Origin: Myotis daubentonii
Lineage: Eukaryota > Chordata > Mammalia > Chiroptera > Vespertilionidae
DNA: 64,000 nt
NCBI RefSeq assembly: GCF_963259705.1
Contig: NC_081844.1
Span: 31,884,294 to 31,948,293, forward strand
Reading direction: 5' to 3'
In this document: positions 56,008 to 64,000 of the stretch, piece by piece
How positions within the stretch are numbered: the stretch's first letter is position 1
Layout of the letters: every line of letters begins with the position of its first letter
Translations under genes and position numbers: made by a program
The notes under the pieces: model-generated
Told to the model about the DNA's origin: nothing
Databases searched by the model: none
Seen by the model: the letters and a program-made list of their open reading frames with translations, nothing else

Positions 56008-56519
56008 AAAAAGAGTGCCTCCCTGAGAAGGACCGGGGTGAAGGAATGAAGGAAAGAATGAATGAATGAGGGAGGGGCCCTGGCAGCTGCACCGTGTGGC
56101 CCCGGGGAAGCCTGGGCACTGCAGCCAAGAGAGATTTGGCCCCAAACCCGGAATAACTAATGTGGCGGTGGCAGCAGGCAGGAGGGAGGCAGGGGGAGGC
56201 CCAGAGCGGGGCAAGCGTAGGGAGGCCGGCCTTCCCGCTGGCAGGATTTATGGAAGTAACGGCTGCTCCACACAGTTCCTCTTAAGAGTAAAAGTGAAAA
56301 AGTGCTTGAGTCACCACCATCGAAACAAGGACAGGGCTCCCAGAATCCTTCAGGGCCACCATCCCCCCCTAGGTGGGCAGGGCCGGGGGCACAGGGTGGC
56401 TGGCACCAGAGCTGCCCCCCACCCCGCAGCCAGTCTCAGCTCCTAGGAGGATCCAGGTGGGATCAGCTGAAAGGGAGCTATTTTAGGCTGGACTCAGGTT
56501 GTAAAATGAGTCGTCAAGC

Positions 56520-56755
56520 GGGGGCATGGAGTCAGAGAGACCCGGGAGAGACAGATGGGGTAAGGAGAGAGAGACACAGGCAAAGGGGGGAAAGAGACGG
56601 TGAGAAGCAGACATGGGGAGAGACAACAGAGGCGGGAGGAGACAGAGAGACAGATGGAAGGACAAGGAGAGACAGAGGCAGAGAAAGACGGAGAGACAGA
56701 GATGGAGAGAGAGAAACAGAGAGACAGGGAGACATAAAGACGGAGAGAAACGGGG
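56520..56755 (+). repeat. Purine-rich AGAGACAG-type tract
   Basis: Repeated AGAGACAGA / GGAGAGACAGAGG modules in intron 1, about 80% purine. Confidence 0.85.
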
Positions 56756-58853
56756 TGGGGGTGGGCTAGGGAGACTGAGCCAGGGGTGGGGGTCCTGCAG
56801 GAGCAGTCAGGGTCCAACCAGGTCCCCAACCAGACCCTGATGGGCCTTCGAGGAGCTGCAGGGATTAAACTGAGGCTGGGAGGGTGGGGTACCTGAGAGG
56901 GGGGCTCCTCTCCAGGGTGGGGGAGGGCAGTTGGGAGAATAAACAGAGGGGGAGCCCCTGCGTTGGGGCTGCTCCCTCCCCGCCCCCAGCGGGAGCGCTC
57001 TTGCTTCTCCCTGCCTGTCTCAGGCTCCTTGTCCCCTGTCCCCTGCACCCAGCAACCTCTGATTTTTGTGATTTCACGTTTCTACACGAGCGAGCGGAGC
57101 GCCGCCTGGCTGATCCCTGCCCTGCTCCTGGGGAAAGCCAGGCCCCGTGAGTGCCCAAGTTCACGGGCGATGCCAGGGCTCTGTTCTCCCGCCGCCCCCT
57201 CTCTGCAACGTGGATGGAGGCCTGTCTCCCGAGGCGTCCTGATGGGGGAATTCCAGGGCGCAGTGACAACAGGCCGCCTTCCAACCTCCTCGCCTGGAAT
57301 AGCCTTCCTCTGCCTGCCCCCCCCCCTCCTGTGGCTCTGGGGAGCGTGCAGGAAGAGCAGAAGGGGCAGGGGCACCCAGACCACCCACCCCTAAGGCCCA
57401 AGGTCACGAAGCAACTGGACTAGAGCCCTCATGGTTACTGGGGAACTTCAGGATGACTGGGAGACTGAGATGGGCCAGCGCTGACGACTTTGAGGGGCCC
57501 TCCCCAAAAGTAGCTCAGAGGGGGAAAGGGAGGGCTGGAGAGAGGTCGGGACTGGCCCAAGGTCACCCAGGAGATGCCAGTAGGACAAGCCTGAGACCCC
57601 TGCAGCTCCAGCCCTCACTGTCTGCCTGGAGGCAGGAACTCCTCAGTGGGTGCTGGAGGGGGCCAGTGACAAAGACCCTACCGAGAATGAGGGGGACCCC
57701 AGGATCATGAGTAGGGGGGGGACCCCTGGCAGAGACTGACAGTCCCTGGGGCTCAAGCTGGGCATCTGCGTGCTCCCACACAGGGCTCCTCGGATATCCG
57801 GGACTGCACTCCACAGCTTGCAGGCCACGCTGCCCCAGGTCACCGCGGGGGAAATTGAGACAAGAAGCCCACTGGTCCACAGGCACCCAGAGACAAGGGA
57901 TGGGGAGGGAAGCGGGAAGGCAGAAACAGGGGCGGGTTGCCCGTGAGGGAGCTGGGACGTCCCGGGTGCGGCCTGGGGAAGGGCAGCTCCCCCGCCCCGT
58001 CACTGCACCAGGGCCCACTGGGCTGCCTGGGAGCCGGGCCAGGGGTGAGAGGCTACGGGAGGGGGCAGGGGCAGGTGCCGGCGGCTGAGGGCGGGAGCAG
58101 CGCCGCAGTGCCCGCCAGACCCCGGAGCACCGGCCTCCCGGCTCCTCCCGGCGGCGGCGGCGGCGGCAGCGGCTCAATAATCCCCAAATCGATGCGGCGA
58201 AAACGTCGGGACGGTGGTGGGAGCGCGGAGGGGGGGTTGTGGGGGGAGCGGGAGATTTAGCCAGGACGTCGAGCACCCCTCCTCCCACCGCGGGCGCCTC
58301 CAAGTTCGTGCACCCCCTCCCCCTCCACGCACACGTGGGCCAAGAATGGGGGAAAAGGCAGCCCGGGCTGGAGCGCCGGGGCGCAACCTTGGCGCGGAGA
58401 GGATCCGGGGAGCACATCGGGAGCGCTGGGGAGGCCGGGGCCAGCCCCCCAACGCCTCCTGGAGGCAGGCCCCAGCCCAGGCACGGGGTTCACACGGAGC
58501 CCTGTCTTTGGGGGCGCCCCTCGGACCTTCCCGAGTGGGTGGGGGAGTTCGTCCTGCAAAGTGGTGGGCGAACCTGCAGCCCCAGCGGCCCGTCCGGGGG
58601 GAGGGGGGAGAATCCGGGCGTGGGGGGGGGGGGCGCGGGGCTGGAGTCCGCGGCGAGTGCTCTGGGCGTAGGAACGGGGGCGGGGGGGGGTCCCAGCCCA
58701 GCCCATCCCCCACCGGTCCCCGATCCCAGGTCCGGGCATCCGGTCCGGGCGGCCGGAGGGACGCATGCCTTTTCCGTCCCGCCTCCTCGGGCGTCTCAAC
58801 TCCCAGGCCCGGTGCGGGGCCGGGGCCGGGGCCGGGGCGGGCGGGGGGCGTAC

Positions 58854-58883
58854 CTGGGTCAGGCAGAGCGGGGACGAATACAT
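58854..58883 (-). CDS. NFIC: NFIC exon 1 coding part (residues 1-10)
   Basis: This 30-bp coding segment encodes MYSSPLCLTQ, the characteristic N-terminus of the long NFIC isoform. The ATG is at 58883-58881. The donor reads CAG|GTACGC at 58853-58848, giving a phase-0 intron. The exon lies inside a dense CpG island, consistent with a 5' exon. NFIC also has an isoform starting MDEFHPF from a different, more 5' first exon in human; I could not identify that exon here and it may lie beyond 64 kb. Confidence 0.93.
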
Positions 58884-58933
58884 CCCGGGCGCGGCGGGAG
58901 GCGCAGGCGGCGGAGCGGGCGCGCTGAACTTAC

Positions 58934-58940
58934 TGAGTCA
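58934..58940. promoter_or_regulatory. AP-1/TRE consensus TGAGTCA next to the NFIC start codon
   Basis: A perfect TGA(G/C)TCA site 50 bp above the ATG, followed by a T-rich run in an otherwise GC-saturated island. It is either 5' UTR or core promoter, depending on the start site. Confidence 0.4.
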
Positions 58941-59700
58941 TTTTTCCAGCCCCCCCGCCCCCCCGCGGCCGCGGCCGGCGCGCTCCTCGCCGCCTCCTCC
59001 CTCGGTCGCCCGCCCTCCTCCCTCCCGCTCGCTCCCTCCCGCTCTCCTGCGTCTCTCTCTCCCTCGCTCTTCTGTGCCTGCCCCCCACCTTCTCGCTGCC
59101 TCTCCCCTCCTCCGGCTCTGGGTCCCTGTCTCTCCTCCCTCTGGCCACCTCTCCCCTCCCGCCCCCCCAATTTCTCTCCCCTCCCACCCGAACCTCCCAC
59201 TGCTCCACATCCAACTTTCAAAGAAACGAGGGGGGAAAAAAAGAGCGCGAACGGGGAAGGAGACACGCTCCCCTCCTGCCTCGTGAACCCCATTATTGCT
59301 ACGAATTTCTCGCCGCGGGGCTCCGAACCCCGGGTGGGGACCCGCGGCCGCGCAGGGAGACCGCAGAGGGTCTCCCGGGGCCGCCCGCCCGCGTCCAGTG
59401 GGGAGGGGGCGCTGGGCTGCTGCTGGACATTTGGGGGCCCGAGGTAGATTTTTAAGACTCCCCCCCCCCACCCGCCCGGAGCTGGCCGGGAAGTTGGAGA
59501 AAGGAGCCAAGGGGGGGGGGGAGGTGGAGAATGAAGCAGTGACGTGTGCAGAGGCCGCGCAGTGCGAGGCTTTCCCCTTAAAGATGTAGGTCCCGAGGTG
59601 CGTGGCAGGAGAAGGGGTCCCTGCAGCCCCTCCCCCTGGTCCCCGAGAGCCAGACAGGGGCTGCAGTGCCCGGGCAACGGGGCTTGGCTGCCACAGCGCC

Positions 59701-59712
59701 CTCATTGGCTGG
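59701..59712 (-). promoter_or_regulatory. Candidate CCAAT box (NF-Y)
   Basis: The minus strand reads CCAGCCAATGAG, a good NF-Y type site in the same direction as NFIC and about 820 bp above its ATG, at the upstream edge of the CpG island. Confidence 0.35.
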
Positions 59713-60277
59713 AGGGGCCCAGCTAACCAAGGCTCCTGGCATCTGCTCTTTCCTCCTTAGCCAGCACCCAAGGGGGACGGTGGGGCGGGGGGTTGGGGGG
59801 GGGGTTGGCTTCCCCCTGCAGGTCTCAGCTCCCCAGGAGGACTATGTCCAGACAGAACTCGGGTAAACCTTGGAGCCTCTTCCCGGGCGTCTACCGACTC
59901 CCACGGACCCCAGCTAGCCATGTGCCCGTTTCACACATCTGTAAACTGAGGCACAGTGGGGCCACCTGGCCCAGCAGCCCACATTCTTCAAGCTCCAATG
60001 TTCTCCCCCCCCCCAGGAATAACTAAGCACAGACCTGCCCTCCCCGGGTCTGGTCCCCAGGGTGCCTGATGACCTTGACCTCAACTCCTGGGCTCAACTC
60101 AACCTTCCAGGTTCACCCCCAGTCCTCCCAGCCTGGCTCAGAGGTGGCCTAAACTCGTCTTCCCACCTGGGTGTCCTGCGCTGTAAAGTGGCCTGGCAGT
60201 GCTCACCTCACGGGGTCAGTTGGCATAAGGATGATGCCACTTAGCAGAAACCTGACTTCCTATCCAAAGTGCGCCCA

Positions 60278-60462
60278 GAGGCCCGCCTGCAGGGCTCAGT
60301 GGTTGAGCATCGACTTAGGAACCTTGAGGTCCCCATCAGGGCAAATGCCAGGGTTGCGCTGGTCCCACTGTGGGGAGTGCAGGAGGCGCCGATCGATGAT
60401 TCTCTCTCTTCATTGATGTTCCTTCCCCCCCCCTCTCTAAAATCAATAAAAAATACTTTTTT
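60278..60462 (+). mobile_element. VES-type SINE, diverged
   Basis: GGCTCAGTGGTTGAGCATCG, a shortened middle, GATCGATGATTCTCTCTC and AAATCAATAAAAAATAC. Imperfect duplication AAAGTGCGCCCA / AAAGTGCACCAA. Confidence 0.87.
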
Positions 60463-61059
60463 AAAGTGCACCAAGACATTGTTAGAAAGCTTGGCCCTTT
60501 TGACTAGTCTCTCGGAACATCCTGAGGCCAATGGCATCCTGTTACCAACGTGGGGCACCTGCCCCGTGCCCAGGCCAACAACCCTGATTCCCCTGTGTTC
60601 CTGGGGAGAAAACGGAGGCCCACGGAATGCAGGCCACTTGTCCATGGCCCTGGTGCTGGACTAGGAGGGAGCAGGGTTCCTACCAGCACACAGTCCCTGG
60701 TCACTGCGCTTCTCGCAGCGTGCGGCTGACAGTGATTCAAACAGCGCTTAGCACATGGTGAGCTGAGCGCGTCACCAATGTTTTTTTAACCCCCCATTGT
60801 GCAGCTGTGGTGGGCATTTCAAACTCCAGGGTGAATGGGGGACGCAGGTGCCTAGGAACCCAAATACAAACATAAAATAAAGCAGTATTTTATTTTAAAA
60901 ATGCCAGGAGCACATAGATGGCAAACCCCCCACCCCAATTCACAGACGTTTAAAAGTTAAAATGGATTTCTGAGCATTCCCTCAGAGCGCCGCCCCCTCC
61001 CGCCATGCATGCAGCCCTCACGGAGCAGGTGAGGTTCCTTTCCAAGGTAAAGTTTGGAG

Positions 61060-61200
61060 GGCACAGACTGCCCTTCTGGGAACCTCAGTTCCCACATGTG
61101 TGAAATGGCAACATTAGGACACAACCTGGAAGACTGCGGGTATCAGAGTCCTTGAGACAATGAGATAGTGTGTGTGAGGGCTGTGTTAATATTAGTTGTG
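61060..61200 (-). mobile_element. MIR SINE fragment, reversed
   Basis: AACCTCAGTTCCCACATGTG and GTGAAATGGCAACATTAGG. Confidence 0.6.
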
Positions 61201-61240
61201 GTGGATGGTGGAACCTTCTGCAAGTCCACTACCAGCAACC

Positions 61241-61242
<2 letters not shown>

Positions 61243-61279
<37 letters not shown>
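61243..61279 (+). repeat. (CA)n microsatellite
   Basis: About 18 CA units, immediately before the mariner MITE. Confidence 0.92.
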
Positions 61280-61280
<1 letters not shown>

Positions 61281-61281
<1 letters not shown>

Positions 61282-61381
61282 GGTTAGCAAAAGTAGGTTT
61301 ACAGTTAGAATACAATAATTAATAAATAATACAAGAAGGAACTCTTTCACGTACTCACAACTGTAAACCTACTTTTAAATA
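61281..61381. mobile_element. Mariner-type MITE with 18-bp perfect inverted repeats
   Basis: AAAAGTAGGTTTACAGTT at 61289-61306 and AACTGTAAACCTACTTTT at 61359-61376 are perfect reverse complements around an AT-rich centre. It resembles short mariner derivatives described from bats (mlmar-type). It directly follows a (CA)n run at 61243-61279. The exact ends and TA duplication are not clean. Confidence 0.7.
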
Positions 61382-61499
61382 TATAATACATACAGTTCAG
61401 GTAAGAAGAGGCCCCTGCAGTGCACATAGTAGGTCCATAGCAGGCCAGTTGTGCTGAAAGGCTGCAGCCTGAATCTATGTTTCCAGCCAGCAACTTAAC

Positions 61500-61625
61500 C
61501 TCCCCTGTGCCTCAGTTTCCCCCTCTGTGAAACTGGGTGATCCATGATAGTCCCTACCCCCTGGGTTGTGGGTAAATCCATGACAGCTTGGCCAGAGGTC
61601 AGGACAGTGCCTGCACACAGTGGTT
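61500..61625 (-). mobile_element. MIR SINE, reversed, partly inside the left inverted-repeat arm
   Basis: CCTCAGTTTCCCCCTCTGTG, GACAGTGCCTGCACACAG. Part of this MIR (from 61537) is copied in inverted form at about 62312-62399. Confidence 0.75.
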
Positions 61626-61677
61626 TCTTTAAAAAGCAACTGGTGGAATCAGACCTGTGTGTGGAAGGGTCCCCAGG
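61537..61677 (+). repeat. Left arm of a 141-bp inverted repeat
   Basis: It pairs in reverse complement with 62259-62399. Both arms are 141 bp with no gaps and about 3 mismatches (about 98% identity). The arm contains part of a reversed MIR plus non-MIR sequence (GCAACTGGTGGAATCAGACC). Confidence 0.95.
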
Positions 61678-62127
61678 CGGGTGCATAATTTAGCTCCTGG
61701 CAGTTTGGAGCACAAATTAGCTCCTTTGTTAAAAAATTTTTTAAAAATGCACTTTCCTTAGAATGTGCTCTTGGCTTCTCTGTAACTGTCCCAGATACCG
61801 ATGCACAGCCGTGTTGACAATCTGGAGCCAGCCACCGTGTGTCCACCTGTGGGGGGCCAGTGCGGCACTGCCAACGACGTGGGCACGGGCTGGAATACTG
61901 CGCAGCTCCACAGAAGGAGGAGGGGCTCCTTCATGGCTCAGGAGACAGCTGGGGAAAGTGGGGTCTGGACCAGACTCCTCCTCCCACTCCACGCCAGGAA
62001 CAGCCCCAGTCGTGATGGTCACAAATGCCCCAGACACTGCCCATTGTCCCCTCGGGGCAAAACTATCCCTGGCTGAGATCTTCTGTTGTAGACTCAGCCA
62101 GAAGACTCAAGACCTCATTTGGGATTT

Positions 62128-62230
62128 TTTAAAAAAATAAGAATATACATGTATCCTTTATGGTATAAGATATAAATGTAACCTTTATGAGAACATACAT
62201 GTGTCCTTTACAAGAATGTGTATCTGTTCC
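62128..62230 (+). repeat. Short degenerate tandem repeat in the inverted-repeat spacer
   Basis: About three to four copies of a unit near AGAACATACATGTATCCTTT (ATACATGTATCCTTTAT, ATAAATGTAACCTTTAT, ATACATGTGTCCTTTAC, then GTGTATCTGTTCC). Confidence 0.6.
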
Positions 62231-62258
62231 ACCTGCAATTCCTAAAATAAAGGTCTCC

Positions 62259-62399
62259 CCTGGGGACCCTTCCACACACAGGTCTGATTCCACCAGTTGC
62301 TTTTTAAAGAAACCACTGTGTGCAGGCACTGTCCTGACCTCTGGCCAGGCTGTCATTGATTTACCCACAATCCAGGGGGTAGGGACTATCATGGATCAC
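62259..62399 (-). repeat. Right arm of the 141-bp inverted repeat
   Basis: Reverse complement of 61537-61677, with GGTCTGATTCCACCAGTTGC and CACTGTGTGCAGGCACTGTC. The spacer (61678-62258) is 581 bp and has no recognised gene. Confidence 0.95.
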
Positions 62400-62764
62400 T
62401 ATCACGGATGATAACAGGGCATCCCTGACTGGGGCCTGACCAGGGAAGGGGTGATGAGGAAGGTTCCGTTTTTACTTTTGTACTCTCCTTAGAGGTTCAT
62501 GAAAAAGTGAGTGGCATTCACGGAGTAGCTCGGGCTGGGGAGAACAGGAGCTGGTGGTAACACCCCAGCTGCCACACCCCGAGAGCAGAGGACACAGCAG
62601 GGAGCCGGGCCTTGTGAAGGGGGGGTCCTGACCATGCCACTCCTCCTTGGCCATGGAGTGGGAGTGTCCATTTTGCAGATGAGAAACTGAGGCTCTAGAA
62701 GGGAACATTCAGGTCCTCAGTCATGGGAAGCAAAGGTGGGATATGACACTAGGGCTGGCACTGT

Positions 62765-63165
62765 CACAGATACACACACATACAGACACACACAGCTTAC
62801 CACACAGTCACAGATTCACACAGACATACACAAACATGCCACACAGACAAGATTTTCACATACACAGACTCATATACAGATAAACAGATCCAACAGGATA
62901 CACACACACAGTCACACACAGAAACAACACACTGATTCACATGAAAACAGCGCCACATAGACACACACACAGATCCACATAAATTACATGCAAACACAGA
63001 CCCACACAAGAGTACTTTCACACACAACACACATACACTCCCATAATCACACACACCCAAACACAATGACACATGCTGACAAGCACACACACCTGCAACA
63101 GAATCCAGTATTCATACACAGGTACATGGACACACACACACGTGCACACAATGACACACACACCC
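62765..63165 (+). repeat. Degenerate CA-rich tract
   Basis: About 400 bp of broken ACACACA/CACATACA/CAGACACA sequence with strong C+A strand asymmetry. Confidence 0.85.
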
Positions 63166-64000
63166 CACATCCCTGTTCCTTCCTCCTGGCAGTCCCCACA
63201 GCAACATTCCTCCCTCTCCCACAAGTACAGGTGCCTGTGAGCGCTTGTGTATTTGTGTCCCTCTGACAGTGTGGACGTGTGTGGTTGTGTGTGCAGAGTT
63301 CAGTGCAGGTGTGACCGTGACCAGGCGCCTCCTAAGGATGCGTTGTGGGTGTGCGCTTGTGGAGGTGCACACGGGAATGTGTCCCCCTGGGCGCCTGGGG
63401 GCGAGGGGATGAGGTGAGTGCGGCGCAGGGCAGACCAGGTAAGTGTGACTGCAGAGGAGTGCGCTGGGGGAGGGCTGCGTCTGAGAGCAGCTGCTGTAGG
63501 GAAGGGTGAGGATGAAGTGGAAGGGCTGAGGGTGGGGGGCTGGGGGGAGCATGGAACCCTGAGGACTATGTATGGACCCCTTTTCCTCCACCTTCCCAAA
63601 CAGCCCTTCCAACATGAGATGCGGGTCTAAGGAAAAAAGCAGAGATTTGGCCTGACCTCCGGGCTTTCATATTTAGAAAGTTATATGGAGGCCCTGGGCA
63701 GGGGTCTCCCTGGAGGGTGGAAAACAACACTTGGACCCCCACCCACCCCTGCCTGGCCCCCTGGCAAGTGCAGAGAGGCAGGAGGGGGTGAGGGGGGTCT
63801 ACTTGGCCACACCCCTGAGACCGAACTAGCCCTTGCGCTTCAGTAACCAACCTTCCTCAGGACCTCTTCCGCAGTAGAGGGGGGGACCCCCACCACCCTG
63901 CTCCCCTCCCCAGCAGGCACAGCCCCTGGAGTGATTGTGTCCCTGAGCCACCTCGTCCTGAACCTCAAGCCCCGACCACCTAGGTCCATGCCAGTTGGGG

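Larger units (their letters stand above)
57930..59600 (-). promoter_or_regulatory. NFIC: CpG island: probable NFIC promoter, 5' UTR and exon 1
   Basis: A stretch very rich in CpG and GC that surrounds the exon-1 ATG at 58883. Upstream in gene sense (58884-59450) it has long pyrimidine/purine strand asymmetry, with plus-strand CTCCCTCC-type runs, and an AP-1 consensus TGAGTCA at 58934-58940, about 50 nt above the ATG. An inverted CCAAT box (minus strand CCAGCCAATGAG) lies at about 59701-59712. No TATA box is evident, typical of a CpG-island promoter. The transcription start cannot be placed from sequence. Confidence 0.75.
59601..64000. other. Upstream flank of NFIC without recognised genes
   Basis: Contains a MIR trace (59915-59990), a VES SINE, a reversed MIR (about 61060-61200), a (CA)n run with a mariner MITE, the 141-bp inverted repeat and a long degenerate CA-rich tract (62765-63165). 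The final 800 bp is GC-rich and unassigned. The alternative 5' first exon of NFIC could lie here or further out. Confidence 0.6.

Noticed and set aside
58239..59447. 402-codon plus-strand frame
   Set aside because: It runs antisense through the NFIC promoter island and exon 1; low complexity with no domain.
61741..62037. 98-codon minus-strand frame in the inverted-repeat spacer
   Set aside because: No recognised domain and no splice context; the arms contain frames that are only translated MIR.
61678..62258. Possible retroviral LTR between the inverted-repeat arms
   Set aside because: No TG...CA ends with target duplication, no primer-binding site and no polypurine tract seen.
62797..63090. 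Cys/Val-rich frame resembling a small secreted protein
   Set aside because: Antisense of a degenerate CA tract; regular CVCV pattern is a repeat artefact.

Overview
This window is vertebrate nuclear DNA from a mammal, most likely a vespertilionid (evening) bat. The evidence for a bat is the mixture of repeats: several tRNA-derived VES-type SINEs, a non-autonomous HeliBat-like Helitron, three SPIN-like hAT elements and a mariner MITE. These lie among ordinary old mammalian repeats (MIR, L2, L1, MER2/Tigger, hAT relics). The DNA is GC-rich and SINE-rich, as expected for a gene-dense isochore like human 19p13.3.

Almost the whole window is one protein-coding gene on the minus strand: NFIC (nuclear factor I/C, CTF). 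I assembled all 11 coding exons by hand. They run from the ATG at 58883 down to the TAA at 3895-3897, every intron is GT-AG, and the phases are consistent. The exon lengths (30, 532, 72, 75, 124, 125, 126, 185, 148, 86 and 18 bp) sum to 1521 bp, or 506 codons plus stop. Human NFIC is 508 residues from memory, and the two-residue difference falls in exon 9. The protein has the MH1-like NFI DNA-binding and dimerisation domain in exon 2 (residues 11-187), a Ser-rich middle, and a proline-rich activation domain (exons 8-10) ending in SWYLG.

Layout in coordinate order, which is 3' to 5' for the gene: 1-3894 is 3' UTR (its true end may lie beyond the window); 3895-20282 holds exons 11 to 4; exon 3 is at 24192-24263; a 24.7-kb intron 2 follows, with an internal CpG island at about 33.9-35.5 kb; exon 2 is at 49010-49541; intron 1 is 9.3 kb; exon 1 sits at 58854-58883 inside a CpG island (57.9-59.6 kb) that is the likely promoter and 5' UTR; 59.6-64 kb is upstream flank with repeats, including a 141-bp inverted duplication. 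I recognise no second protein-coding gene. The other long open frames are shadows in GC-rich DNA or simple repeats.

The main points for a second look are: substitutions that disrupt the RNA polymerase II CTD-like motif and remove prolines from the NFIC activation domain; a cluster of core-promoter motifs wrapped around internal exon 6; an AT-rich, probably conserved element with two 11-bp palindromes beside exon 10; a (CT)n microsatellite serving as the distant pyrimidine tract of the last exon; a nearly identical inverted repeat upstream; and a degenerate ~43-bp tandem array in intron 2. No new multi-gene system was found. Human comparisons are from memory.
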